From: Cloeon dipterum
Taxonomy: Eukaryota > Arthropoda > Insecta > Ephemeroptera > Baetidae
NCBI RefSeq assembly: GCF_949628265.1
Contig: NC_088788.1
Location: forward strand, 11,098,001-11,162,000
Length of the DNA stretch: 64,000 nucleotides
Direction of reading: 5' to 3'
A program made the translations under genes and the position numbers. Below the pieces are notes generated by a model. It saw nothing but the letters and a program-made list of their open reading frames with translations, had not been told where the DNA came from and did no database searches. Position 1 is the stretch's first letter, and each line of letters starts with the position of its first letter. Positions 49,109-62,521 of the stretch are shown here, piece by piece.

Positions 49109-49114
49109 AATAAA
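49109..49114 (+). terminator. Candidate polyadenylation signal of ATF2
   Basis: AATAAA about 180 nt after the stop codon at 48925-48927. The 49115-49548 interval then separates ATF2 from the convergent protease gene; it contains a few GGAAC repeats near 49330 and nothing else notable. Confidence 0.5.
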
Positions 49115-49548
49115 AAAGGTACGCTATTGTATATTTACACATGTTTAATTTTTATACAAAGAGGTTGTAAATCTGCCTAGTCTAAATTTTAGCTAACATA
49201 ACTGGATTACATTTCGATTGTTTTCAGTATAAGGCCAATACTAAAATAAATTATTTAAATAAATATAATCGTTTGTAAACAACGGTACGGTATTACTGGT
49301 TACTTTGCTGGTAATTTCCACTCTTTAGTGGGACGGAACGGAACGGAACAAAGCGCCCGGAGTAAGTAGGTGTTACAAAAGAATTATGTTGGTATTTACA
49401 AACTGGTACATGAGGTAAAAGTCAAACGGTCTCGTACAGTTTTTTAGGCACAATTTAAACACCTCGATCACTCATTGTTATGAACTGTGTCAGGTATAAA
49501 TACATCACAGATGGTTTTGAAAACTCTGCTTGATTCGTCTTCGCTCGT

Positions 49549-52500
49549 TTAAGCAACAATCCGTTCGATCCAACCGACAAACTTCTGGATGTTGGTGTAG
49601 ACACCTGGCAAGTGTTCCCTGCCGCAGCCGATGCCCCACGACACGAGTCCAATCAGCACTCGCCGTCCGTCGACGCTCGTGGTCAGTGGTCCACCAGAAT
49701 CGCCCTAAACGTGAAAAATATATGCCGATATTAGAAGACGCACGTGTGCCATGTTTGAGCAAGAAAGTTGGAGTCCGCCGCGCAAGGAAAAGCAGCGGCG
49801 AGTTTGACTATTTAAGGCACTGACCTGACAACTGTCGCGTCCTCCTTCTTTGTATCCAGCGCAGAGGAAGACGTCGTGAATGGTTTCCCTTCTTCCAGCT
49901 GCCCTGAACCACCTCTGACACCTATCGTTGGTGAGCACCTCCACGTCCACTTCTTGCAGCACGCTCGGAACCGACGTCACACCTGTTAAAGTTCGCAATA
50001 ATCAATATTATGATTGAAAAAAAATAAAATTTAAGAATTTGCTAAATTTCTCGAAATATTAAAAGGAGCAGTCGCTTGATGTCTATTCATCTAGTCGCGA
50101 TATATCCGATGGCGTGCGAATTATGAGAAAAATTTTGCTTTTAAGTAAAAAAAAATCATGATTTATAATAGGGAGAAAAGTGCTTGCCACTTGATTAGCA
50201 TGCAATCCTTGTTAGCTAATTTTCTCACAAGGATCTAAAACTCTTTTAGATTTCATTGTTTAAATATTTTGCGAAATTGTTAAAACAATGTAGACTCCAA
50301 CAAATAAGAGATATTTCTATATAGAAGTAATGTTTTGATTTGACGGAGTTGCGACTTATGGCGAGCTCCAAAGGTGAATTCTTATGGGATTTATCATGGG
50401 AAATGTTACAAACTCGATCTATAAATCCATAGCATAGTTTTCATTAAATTATGGTGATATTTTATAGATAGACTGTGGTTTACATCAGGATACATGACGT
50501 CCTGTCACGGCAAAATTGCGCAACGTTCAATAAACAAATTTTCTTTGTCGAATTGATTGTTGACCTTTTCTTGCAACAAGGAATTTGCGTTTGGTTGTTT
50601 AAAGTTACGCAATTTTGCCGGGACCAGGACGAATGAACTCAATAGTATATATGGCAAAAATTAAAACATTGAAACCTAAGAGTTTCCTTGTAGTAAATCG
50701 AAACGGCAAATTTGGGAAAACTTAAGCTTTTTGCAATTTTTTACAGAATATTTAGTAAAAATTGTTACTCAGAATTTTGCAGCACAAATCCTGTTTAATT
50801 AGCTCGCTAAACTGCGCGCAGTGCAATCCTGTTTTTCTTAATTACCATGTCTAGTGCGGCCCCAGCCGGCAACGGTGGCCTGCTTGCCCACCAGCTTGGT
50901 CCTTAAATTCGGCAGGCAAACGGGGATAATGTGCTGCTTGAAGGCAACCTCGCGGTCCAGGCGCAAAAGGGCAAGGTCGTTTCTGAAGTCGGTGGGATTG
51001 TATTGAGGATGAACCTGCGGCCGAATTCGAGGTTGATTATTATTTGTGCGGATTTTCCCACGGATTTGGTTTTACCTCTTTGCGTTCGATCGCGTACTCT
51101 TCATGAGCGAGGCGCTCCGATTGTTCTCGCACGTCATACTCGCCGAGCCGCACTCTCAAATTGCTGTTTGAAGTCCTGCAGAAAGATGGTACTTAATATT
51201 GAAAGAATTTGCAAAAAAAATAAACCGATGAAATTATTACTAAAGGTTGCGTGAAAATTTTAAAAGAATAAATTTAGAAATTGAAATGTCTACTTTTTTC
51301 TACAGACGAAAAATGTGGGAAAGCATCAAATTGATTAATAACGTTTATTTAAAAGACAAAAAATACTCGTCAAACGAACCGTCGAATTATAATTTTTAAT
51401 ATTTTGATTCCCTTCTTTGGGAAGATGAAATTTAAATGGATTAAATTGACAAAAGCAAGAGAAACTAATTAAAATAAAAAAATTGATATAGCGGCTCGAT
51501 GCGTTTAACAGTGATTTATTTGGAGCCGTTTAATTATTCCAACCTATGCAGACTATAAAACATTCCCCTTAAAAGATTTTGAAAAATAATTTTTAAGATT
51601 CTAGTGAATCGATAGCCTTGGTGCTACATATTAAATTCTGATTTTTAAAGCATCTGGAAGAAATACATAAAATATTTGCTAAAATAATGATTGATGTTAA
51701 TTTAGCATAGTGGAAAAAGTTTCTTCTGATTACTTTTAAAAAATAATAAATTTATAATAACCTAAATTTACTTTACCGTCTGACAATTCTGATCAATATG
51801 TCAAGTTTTAAAAAAAATTATACACAAATTCCCAAGTTTATAGCAGAGAAGGTGGCTTGGAGAAAGTTTCGCCTTACGTTGCCACACAATGCGCTGCAGT
51901 CACCACCCAACGATTGCTGACCAACGCGCCTCCGCAAGAAAGCTTCTTAGACAGGAAGCTCGACTTAATGATGGCTGCCTGCAAAGCAATGCGTTTCAAG
52001 ATCAATATCAACTCGGCCAAATTAATTTGCAATTTTTAATACGTTACCTGCCAAGGGTGGCTGCCGAAACTAGTACTGTGTCCGCCGACGATTCGGTTGC
52101 TCCTGGTGTAGAGCTCTCCGCAACCTAGAATTAAACCGAGCGGAGCATGAGCAATGCTAATTAATTAATTGAGATTTCAGTCGAGTCGAAAAGGCGTGTG
52201 CGCTGATAGAAGGCAATTGTCAGTCAGAATAAGTCTAGCTTGACACAAACTATGTCACAACAACAAGCGAGCAGGAAAATAATGTCACAATAGGAAAGAG
52301 GTCGTCGAGCCGCGCGCACGTTGGAAGAATGGCAGTAGTTGAGTTTTTGTGCTTGGAGAATCCGAGGCAGGCGCGGTGCTCTCGTGTGTGTGTGTGTGTG
52401 CGCGAGTGCGATTTTAACAGAAGACGACGTCTCTGCAAACGAGCACTCATTAAACTCACTTTCTTTTGCTCCACATGTGCAAAAAGGCTGAGCCGAGAAA

Positions 52501-55500
52501 TGAAAAGTTTTGGCGCTCACAGGATATTGTTTGCTCATTGTAATGGCAAAAGATAGCAGCGGTGCTTATAACAATGGGATACACCGCTGCGTGTCCAACA
52601 CGAGCCAAGAAGAATGGGGTTTGCACTATTGAGCAGGATTCGCAAGAAAATTGCATTAGGCGAAAAATGATAAGGATGAAAAATGATGATGTGACACAAA
52701 TGTGGAAAAGAAAATTTTTGCAAAAAAGGAAGAAAATCAATTTTAAATTTTTCTCGCTAATTGTCGGCCGTTGACTCGCGGTCCAAGCGTCGGTTGTTGA
52801 TCAGTCAGTTGCTGCCCAAAAGCGTTCGTCTGTCAGTCAGTGTCATTATGTTGTCTGTATGTTAATAACTGAGGAAAGCAATTTTGAAATCAACAATCTA
52901 GAATATAATTAGAACTGAATATTAAATATTTAAATAAATTAAAACAACAGAAACACAATAAAACGGAAAGAAAATAAAAAAGTAGTGCTAAGTCTTTGAA
53001 ACAAAAGCGTCCCTCTGTGTCGGTAAGTGAGTGTGTGTATATATGTATGGACTGTAAATGGTACCCCTGTAATTCAGCTGGCCTGGCCCCGAGGGTCGGT
53101 TGTAGTCGTCATGGATATAATCCGGGACAGGATGAATAGGTGGTCTCTGCGGCAACGGTGGCGGCAGCACCGGCGGCTGCATTGGCGGCCTAAACGGCGG
53201 GGGCCGCGAATCACCCCCAGGGCCCCCGAAGAACGGAGGGCGATCGTTGAAGTTGTTGAACATGTTACTTGGTGGCGGTTGATTCAGTAGGAAACTGAGT
53301 GCTATTTCGCAAAATCGGAGCAACGATTGGGTTATTCATGCAGTACAATATATTGTATTAATTAATATCCCAACATGATTAAATTATAAAATTAACTTTG
53401 ACCCAACACAAAACAAATAACAAATCAACAACAGTTGTTTTTGATGATTTTGGATGAAAGTGGAACAGAACTCACTGGCATTTTCGAGGGCAGCAACCGC
53501 AGGGGTGGATTCCTCACTGCTAGACGTCAGTTTCGAGTATGGCACGCAGCAGCTCCAGATCATACCGCCGCTGCACAGGTCCAAGGGTTTGCTGTTGCTC
53601 AAAACGCAACTCAAACTCAGGCCGCACTCGAATTTTTCGCCGCGATACCAGCATGACTGCGGAATCACTGAAAACAGAGGTAATTCATTTCGTTAATATT
53701 TTTTTATAATAGTGCAATTTATCATTTTTGTAAGCTTTTAAATTATGACTCTTAATTTGTACCAAAAGACTATCCTTCTATGCAATGATGCAAAAATAAG
53801 CCGATGATATAAATAAAATTGCCATAAATGTTACGCCACAATCACTTTCTGCCCATGACTGAATGTGACAAGTGGTATTTCCTGATCCTGTTCGGCAACG
53901 AGCTCTTGAGTCGATTTCACATTATTTGTTTTGACCAATTAATGAATAAACGTGCGGTGATTCACTGTTGGCCGAGGACCTTTGCGGCCTGCGCGTCTCG
54001 GTTGCGGAGAAAGACAGACGCTTGGATCAGTGAAAGTGATTAGGGCTTTCCCGTGAGACTGGTTGTGTCTTTCGAACGGCGCCTTACTGCTTTACTAGGG
54101 TCTAGCTCCGGGAGCACACCCTGCTATTAGAGTTTGCACTTTCATTTTCTACCTGCCGGTTCCTCTCCGCTGTATTATCGCATGTAATTGTGACTACTAG
54201 AATTCAAAATTGCATTCACAGCTTTCACTGCTCTAATGATTCATCCCGTTTATTTCACTTTTGTATCGTCATTTAATGCACAAGTGGCCGTAAAACTTTC
54301 TTTGATGTCGCCGGAGCAATTAAATTATGTGATTACTAAAATTAACCGTTAGCAAATTTCGTGGCATCAGAACAATGAGAGGAATCTTTAGTGCGGGTTA
54401 TATGTTCTAATTACTCCGCTGTGACGAAAACTCAACATTCAGCGCGGAGCATCGGATTCAGAGGCTCTGCGACGTTTGTTTGTCACGCGTTTCACGCTGC
54501 TGCACGAAAAAAAATATGAAAAGTAGGTTCATATTTTTACCAAATTATTCTTTCCCGGTATTCCAATCGCATGGAATTGCACAATATTGATTTTCTAAAA
54601 GTTTAGGAATGATATCTTTCAAAGCCGGGAAAATTGCAAACTGGACTTAAATAGGGGTTGAATACCACCGGATGGGCATTCGTGTCGCACTGGCTGCATA
54701 TTTTTGTGATCTCAAAAAGACATTAAAATAGACGGAGTTGGAAAATTTTTCCATTTGCGTGAAATTTTGCAAAGAAAATCAACACCCAAACTGAGGAGTT
54801 TTTTTCATTTGTTTTAATATTAAAAAAGTCATTTAACAAATTTCCCGCACGGGCCAATAGAATTGGACCTATTTTTAAGTTAAATTCTTCACCCAATTTA
54901 AATTTTGCTCTTTCAAGACTTACTTTCATTTAACATTTGGGCGAGTCTGTCCTGAAAGCGTCCAGGGGATCCGTCGACGTTGAAGCCGTCCCAGCGGCTG
55001 GCATTTCGGACCAGAAGATCGACGAGCAGTTCGTAATCGCGATTCGGGCGCTGATACTGCTTGACACTCTGGTCCTGCGGGAAGGGCCTTCTGCCCCTAC
55101 CCCTGTGCCTGTACGGATCCGCGTCCTCTGGGGCGACGGCGTCGTCCAGGAGGCCGCCGTGGAAGCCTCCAGGGCCGAGGTGGCGTGCGTCGCGCGGGTT
55201 TTCTTCCTCTTTTTCTTGCGTCGACGAGGACGGCTCGACGGGTTTGTCCTGCAGCTCGTCGTCGATCGCGTCGCGGCGCTCGGGAAACCGGACACTTTGG
55301 ACACTGACGATTATGGCACAGAGCAGCAGCAGCAGTTGTACGGAGGACACCATTTTGGGGCTGAGAGCAAGGATCGGTCACAACAGCAGGTTCTCGCGCC
55401 ACGACATGGCAAGAAAGCGAGCGGAGCGGCGTAAGTCTCGATCGGCAGCCACCTCGAGGAGAAATGTCTGCAGTCTTCCTTTCCCCGCTGCCTGCCTGCG

Positions 55501-58500
55501 ATGATTCCGTCGCTCGCCCGCTCCAGTGCGTGCAGCCGCGCGTAGAAGGGGTTTCCCTTCAATTGTGAGCTGCATGCGGCGAGCTCCCTCGCCAGGGAAA
55601 GTTGTCTCTATGCTAATTGCGCGATGCACCGCCGGCAACAATAGTGCAGATGGGCGAGCGTGGCATTGGCCGTGAATCACGCACTCGGCCAAAGCAGCAT
55701 TTCGCCTCGATCTTATTGTTTCCAGGTTGCAGGTGGAGCACCAGGTGCCACCGTGAGTCAGGAGCAACCCTTCAGATTGCACTTTGTGATAAAAAAAGCC
55801 GTTTAACTTTTTTATGGTAATTTATTCGAATATGAGTCATTTTTAGATTTTTCTATTTGATTTAATAAATTTCAAATGAACAATTTCAAGAAGAAAAAAT
55901 TTAGTAAAACATGCCTAAAATAATTCCTTTCTCAAACATAACATTTAAATAAAAAAGTTATTTAGATCAATAATTTATACTGCTCGTGATTTTCATTGCA
56001 AACTTCAACGAAACTAATAAAAACTTATTAATACACAAATTTAAATTAAATAAACGTTTTTAATGTAAAAAATAGAAACTAAATTAAAAAATCTAATATA
56101 AAAAAAGAAGAAAACTTTATTATTAGTTGTGCAAAGCTTGGAAGATTTAGAAAAACAGTTCTTAACTTTCAAAAATCAAGGGATATTATAAAGTGCAGTA
56201 GAATTGACCTAATATTGATCTCCAATTTGGTCATTTTTGTTCGAACATATTTTTAGGGGAATGAAAAATATAGGAATTTTTTCCCTTGGTCGAGAAAGCA
56301 ATTTTAATCCAAAATTTTTATGAAAATCATTGCCAGAAATTACCCACGATTTTTTTAAAATAAATTTGTATTTGTGTGTTTAAATCCTAATTCCCTGCTT
56401 GATTAAAAAAATCGACATTGCGTAAGACAAACGCACAATCCTCTTCCTGTTTATGATTCCATCCAGTCAAGCAACAAAATAACTGCCATCGCATTGTAAA
56501 AGACCAACGCATTGTTCGGAAATTAAATTCGCGGCGCGTGCCACCAATTTCTTTGTTAAAAAGGCAGTTAAGACTCACTCAACAGTCATCTGGCCTAGTG
56601 AACTAAAAATATCATCGCTATATCGACAATTTTACGCCGGCATGACTGCGAGTCTAACTTGCACTCATCAATTAACACGCTTATTGATTTACGCTCGATT
56701 TCTCGAGTCTATAAATAGAGTTGAGAGTCGTATCGTCTGCATGAACTAGTGGTAATTGATTCTCTCTAATTATGGAACATCAAAAAACTTGTACAGGAAG
56801 TCCAGACCCTGAACTGTTCACAGAAGGCAAGTGGTCGTGTTGTTTTATTCGAGTCTGACCGCAAATTGCATATAATTTAATTCCCTGCTCGGCCAATAAA
56901 ATCAATCAGCAATTTAAAACCACAGAGCCTTGAAATTGGCCTTTTTCATGGTTAAATTGCATTACCTCTCTCCGGTATCGCACTTGGTTTTTCTCTCCGT
57001 ACGGAGCTCGCTTGCGCCAAGAAGTAAAATCGAAGAAGACGAGCCGTAATTGGGTTAACAAGTGAGTTAAAATAAGTTACATTAGAAATCAAACGTGTTT
57101 TTTTTTTAAATCGAGTGTGCTGCACTTGAATTAACTGCTCACTAGCTTTCCTTAAGTGAAATTAGATTGTCAATACTGTGCATCGAGCGCGTTCACTGGC
57201 ACAAAACTCGTAGGAAACTGCAGTGACGAATTCATTACTTTGTCTGCGACCATACTGCTCGATCTTCATCGCATTTTCTCTTTCAACGAGTTTTACACTG
57301 TAGAGAGTAACAAAAATTGTTACATTTTGATGACATTGTAAACAAAAGTTACAAACGCATAATTTTTTAACCAGTTACAAAAATTAATAAATTTGATATT
57401 CTTTTAGTGATAGTGTAAACGGTAAACCTAGAGCAACTCACTCTTCCGGACATGAATCATGCTGCTAATTTGAACCAATTAAGGAATTCGCACCTGCACT
57501 ACTGATTGTTAGAAGTAGCAAAGATTACTTACAAAAGTCGTCGATGAACCTGGAAACGTTGAAAGCGGACGAGGAAGTCTCCAAGTTGTTGTCGACATTT
57601 CCCATCATGCTCAGCGCAGCAGCTGCGAAATTAACACAGATTTAGCTTGCATTTCGAAACAATGTGCAGCAGCACAGTAAGTGGAGGATGACAGGATGAC
57701 TTATTTTTTTCAACTCTACGACATTGAGCAAGTTTTAATTACATGAAATTTAAGTTTACACGTGTGAACCGCTTTTTCTGTTGCACATAAGAAATTTTAG
57801 ATTTTTATGGCTATAATTTAGTTCTAGTTAATAACAATGAAGAAATAAAAATATTTAATGCGATCTGTTATGACGATTAAGCAAATAATTTTTCATCGGT
57901 TCAACATAATACAAGTCAAGCCATAATATTAATTTAGCCTGTAAAATACTGTTTTGTGGCGTAAAAATAATTCGCACCTTTAGAATAGTTTATTATAAAT
58001 TAATATTTAATTCAATTAATAACACAAAAACTAAATAAATTTGGTATTATTTGCAGAACATTTTCAATTCTTTTAAACTGGCCTTTATCAACAAAAAATG
58101 TTGTTGCAAATTAATTGAAAATTTACCGAAAATTTTTTAGCTAAATAATATTAATTTTCTTCTTTGTAAGTTCATCAAACCGTAAAAGAAGAAAATTTGA
58201 AAATTTTTCGTGAGCGAAATTTGGCATTTGGCATTAAGCAAATAGCATTTTCGCGCTCGCCCGATCACACAACAAAGAGTGGCATTGTTACGAGCTACCC
58301 AGTCGTTTAATCTGCTTCGAAGCCCCTTTCTCTCAACCGCTCAGCATAATGATAATAATGGCAAGAGCATAACACAAAGCAGTCGCGCGATTTCCATGCG
58401 TGAGAGTGAAAATAGCACTTTCGTTCGCGATTTTATCTGCAGAGAAAGAGAGACTAATTAATAATTGTTATTTTGGGGGTTATCTCACCATTGAGGAGCT

Positions 58501-58636
58501 CTTGGGCGTCGTACTCCCTCGCTGTTCCTACGGCCGCCGAGGGGCTTCCTGAGACCTGGCATAGCACCAAAATGCAGACGCATGCCCTCAGAAACAGGCG
58601 GTAACTCCGGTTGGTTTTGGTAACTTCATTTTCCAT
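49549..58636 (-). CDS. Secreted trypsin-like serine protease with clip-like domain (Stubble group)
   Basis: S1-family protease. Common exons: 53476-53667, 53065-53301, 52048-52124, 51878-51978, 51076-51175, 50846-51014, 49825-49982 and 49549-49704. They encode a Cys-rich clip-like module ([18 protein letters not shown] ... [10 protein letters not shown]), a Pro-rich linker, the RIVGG activation site, and the catalytic triad in TAAHC, NDLALL and GDSGG. Asp in DSCQGDSGG gives trypsin-like specificity; the end is [18 protein letters not shown]. Exons 58489-58636 and 57533-57622 supply a hydrophobic signal or anchor ([17 protein letters not shown]), giving about 475 residues. All phases agree. 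Exon 54924-55353 offers a second N-terminus. It resembles the Drosophila Stubble/filzig-type proteases of cuticle and tracheal matrix; exact orthology is inferred. Confidence 0.93.
49983..50845 (-). other. Protease intron containing a small inverted repeat
   Basis: Intron before the exon at 49982. It contains an imperfect hairpin (arms 50489-50538 and 50590-50634) described separately. The rest is AT-rich. Confidence 0.6.
50489..50634. repeat. Imperfect inverted repeat (small MITE-like hairpin)
   Basis: The left arm contains GTCCTGTCACGGCAAAATTG and the right arm, reverse-complemented, contains GTCCTGGTCCCGGCAAAATT. Pairing continues through GCGYAAC and AAACAA over about 45 nt. The spacer is about 50 nt and non-coding. 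Confidence 0.6.
52383..52402. repeat. (GT)n microsatellite
   Basis: Short run of GT units ending in GCGCGAG within a protease intron (52125-53064). That intron otherwise holds no supported exon. Confidence 0.8.
54924..55353 (-). CDS. Alternative first coding exon of the serine protease
   Basis: ATG at 55353 opens a signal peptide ([20 protein letters not shown]) and about 120 further residues rich in Asp, Glu, Arg and Pro. It ends at a donor (GAAA|GTAAGT) in phase 1, the same phase as exon 57533-57622. Spliced to the exon at 53667 it gives a protease of about 539 residues. It could instead be a skipped or independent gene's exon, but matching phase, a good donor and a strong signal peptide favour an alternative promoter. 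Confidence 0.65.
55354..57532 (-). other. Region upstream of the alternative protease exon
   Basis: Intron of the long isoform and presumed promoter of the alternative exon at 55353. GC-rich near 55360-55760, then AT-rich. Open frames on both strands here are shadows of GC bias with no similarity. Confidence 0.4.
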
Positions 58637-61600
58637 CTGAAAAATGACATTTTCTACAATTACTCTAATGTATTTGTAGCTATTTGAAAATAAAGAAATC
58701 GGAGATCAATTTGTGGAGAACATAGCTTCTAAAAATTTGTCAAATTTGCTAAGTTTGTGTGGCTGTGTCGCTTTTGATTTCTAAACGTACAAAGAATCGG
58801 GGATTTATTTTGCTATACTAATATATTTGCAGCCACTTTCAACCAATATAATTGATTCAGCATCTCTTAAATGGGCGGATTGCGTGAGACTATTTATAAA
58901 TTACATGTCGATATTAATAAAAATTAAAATATAAAAGAAATTATTAATCTGCATCAAATTATTAATTCAAAAAATTATTAATAAATTTTAAAATTTAATC
59001 AATTTAAAAAAACAGCACGTCGTGTTGTTTTTCAACAATAATAATTTATTTAATACTTAAATAATGATTTCTTCTTACAGGCTTTAAATATGTCAGAAAT
59101 TTTAACCACATTTACAGTGTTATTTCTAGGTCAGAACTGAAAGGCTGCAGAATATGAGGAGGCAAATAATTCAGATAAAAACTGAACGCAGAGTAATGTT
59201 GAACTAAAATGCAGGTGGAAGCGCAGAGGTGAGATATCTTTGTCAGGTGATTATTCTCGGGGCGTTCGCACGCCAGCATTGTTTGGAGAGAGCTGCTGCA
59301 TTCATTGTCTGTTCGGTTTTTCTCTCTTCCTTTTGCTGCGGCGGCGGCGGCGCGCGCGCGGACGGACCTCGCGGTGATTGACAACCCTTTCACTCGGCCG
59401 TCATCACGAGTTCAAAGTCAATGGCAGAAAGCAGTACCGGTCTCGCGCATTGCACGATGCGCCGTTTCGGACAACATGTGAGATGAAAGTGTAAACAATC
59501 GATCAGGATGTTAACTGCCGAACATCCTTAAACGCCGTGATAAGTGTACGCCTAACTAACAATTTGTTGATCAAAGCGCGGAAAAACGGATTGTATTTTG
59601 CTCAGCACCAGGAAGTTTTCTTACTTTCTAGTTAAAGTTCTCGTAATCTTGTCTTTCTTTGATTGATTTTAACTCGTTTGACAGCCATTTTTTGCCGCGT
59701 TTTTTAGAGGTTAATAAAATAAATTGTCATTATATAAAACAAAAGTTAAAATATTATAGTGGGTCTAAAATATCAGTGTTATCCACCACCATTTCAAAAT
59801 AATATTTTTAAATTATGAAATTTAAAAAAATAGTCAAGGCCAAAATCGATCCAGGCTGCCTTGCATACTTCCTAAAATAATCGACTTCAAAATTTAGAAT
59901 TTTCAAGCGGAAATAATTGTGTGCCGTTATTTTCAAAATTACCGGATTTGCTATGAGAGCAATGTTAACCCCAGCCTCACTCCATTAGATATATACTGTA
60001 CAACAAAAAATAATTTGAAATTCGCCACCTCTAAAACATTTTCAAATAGTGATGAGTAAATAAATTGATAATGAGTTATTCCAATTTTATTTATTAATTA
60101 TTAAAATCAACTGAAGTTATTCTAGATTCCGCTGAAATTTATTAAACCGTTCAAGCTTTTGCAGCAACCTAAAAATATAAATTTATCCAATTTAACTTCA
60201 CAACCATTCAAAAGAGGATGCAAAACAAGTTTTTATTGCGATTCTAGAAAATTAGGTCAAGGCCTTCTTCCACAGTTGAGAATAAAAATTGACAAATAGG
60301 ACCAATATTGAAGTGTTCGAATGTCATGAAATGATTTTAATTAAAAATGGATTTCACTTGATTTACCCTGGAATTTATTTTTAATAACAAAAAAATACGT
60401 ATGGGGCATCGTCTTTTTCTGAAAAAGTAATTAAAAGCAATTCATAAATTCGATTGTTCTGTAAAAATCCTCCTTCAATTTAAACCTCTCAATGAACAGC
60501 AGAAAATGTTGTCCAAAACTTTTTTGCAAAAAAATCAAGTAGTTTCAAACTGTTTCACTCTATTTACCCTCTTGTGTTTTTATTTTCTTTCGCACAAATC
60601 TTAAAAAAAATGTTAAGCCGCGAGTATCTGTTGCAGATTCTGCACGAAGATGCAATTAGCAAGAAACTGCCGTTGGCAAGATGCGCGTTGCATAAGAAAG
60701 AAGGACGTTTGCCGTGTATCAAAGTATACGCGGATCGCATCATTTAAGTGTCATCTTGATTAAATTTGATCAGCTGGCCCGCGAAGGAGAAAGTGGCAGA
60801 GAGGACGTGGAATAATGTTTGCGCCGGTGAGCGAGCGAGCGAGCGAACGAACGAGTGGAGGAGGAGTCGCTCAAGAGCGTAGTTAGCGTCGAACGCGAGC
60901 GCGGAGAATGAGGCATGTTAGCGCAGTGTGTATTGAATGCATTTGAGGCTCAGGTGACCTCCATCTTGGCCGGCCTACTTTCTTTCCCACGGGCCCTCGA
61001 GTGGAGAAAGAAGAAGAAGAGATTGCGAGAAGAGAAGAGAATCCATCCTGGCGCGCGCACTCAAGTTCACGGTCACTGCCGGTAATTGATTCTCGATGCA
61101 GCAGAGATTAAAGTGCATTTTTCCACAAGAGCAGATTCACCGGACCAGCGGTCTTGGTGTTATTCTCAATTCTCGTCTACATGCTTTCTTTTTTCTACTA
61201 GAGAGAAATATGAGTAAAGAAAAAGCAATAAAAAAGCGAAAGCTGCTGCATCTATCGTTTTTTTATCATTCAAATTCAACAGGCGACCTTTTCGGGCGTT
61301 TGACTCTCTCCAGAGGAATTTCTTAATATTATCGCCACCGAAATTGAAGAAAAGGAAAGTTTTCTCTGGAAATCATCGTACGATTGACATGCAAATAATG
61401 TCTCGGGTGCAACGAGTGCACTGGAAATGTCTTGCCGGCGCGGAGTAAAAGTTTCGTGCGCGTTGGGGTCCTATTTAGAGCATGAAAGTTTTTGAACCGC
61501 ACTCTCCAGCAGGAGCCTTTATTAATTATGTCATTCTTTTTGCCCGCTTTTTCTCGTGCGTGAATTCGCGCGTTCATCTCTCGCGGCACCGGCGGCTGAT

Positions 61601-62521
61601 GATACGGCAGATAGCATGGTCGCATAATAGTAGCTCGTAACAGCAGGGCGAGCGCGGGGAATCATGTTATTATGATGGAAAACGCCGGCGTGTAATTGGC
61701 ATGAATTATATCACTTGCGCATTTTGGCAGCGATTTTGCAACTGATTGAATCCGGAAGTTTGACAGACACTCAATATTTGCTGAATTCTCCAGCAGCTTG
61801 ATCTTCATACGCACTTTCTTTTTTTGCGTTGAAGGAGAAATTAAGGGTGGGTAGAATAACGGTCCTCAACGGTTTGAATAATCTAGTTTCTCTTCGCTTG
61901 TTGTATTGGTTAACATGTTAAAAAGGAAAGAAAATAAATCTATAGATGGAATGATTTATTTTCTAAGATGGTACAGCCAGTGTTAAAAATAATTAAAAAT
62001 TAGAAACAATAATAATTTTCTATTTTCTTCTATAAAGCATCTGAAAAAATAATCATTCAATACAATTAAAAATTTAGCTTGAATTTAACAAGCTTGATTT
62101 ATATCAAATAATTTTTAAAGTGGTTCAAATAGTTCGAGAAACGAGTTGATTAGAAATTTAAACAGATATCCGAATGCTGCGAAGCAATAAAGAGCCGTTA
62201 AGAGGTAATAACCACTCAGCACCATCAGATTTTGGCCAGCAAATTTGGTTCAGCAGCGTCAGGACGAGAAACCGGGCCAGAAAAGCAACCCACCCATACC
62301 TCCTGGCGTCTGCAGCTGGAAGAGTTACAGACCCGCATCACAATTGTTACAAATCGAAGTAGAAGAAAAGCGAACAATCCGATTAGAAACTCGCGTGTCG
62401 TGCTGCGAGCGACATGAATTTTCACTTTCCTTCCTCTCATCTCCGCCGGTTGAGAGTAAAACTACGAAGTGAATGAATCTGCGCTCTCGTATAATTCGTA
62501 ATTGAAGCAACACACACTCAC
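58637..62521 (-). other. Protease 5'UTR intron (3.9 kb)
   Basis: Acceptor TTTTTCAG lies directly before ATG 58636, and donor GTTCAG|GTGAGTG at 62521, so the first exon is non-coding. Within it are a GAGC/GAAC tandem tract at about 60826-60855, a GCG-rich tract near 59340, and long AT-rich parts. No exon is supported. Confidence 0.55.
60826..60855. repeat. (GAGC/GAAC)n tandem tract
   Basis: About seven 4-nt units, GAGC changing to GAAC, in the protease 5'UTR intron. Confidence 0.75.

Noticed and set aside
54937-55504. Overlapping plus-strand open frames
   Set aside because: They are antisense shadows of the GC-rich alternative protease exon on the minus strand.
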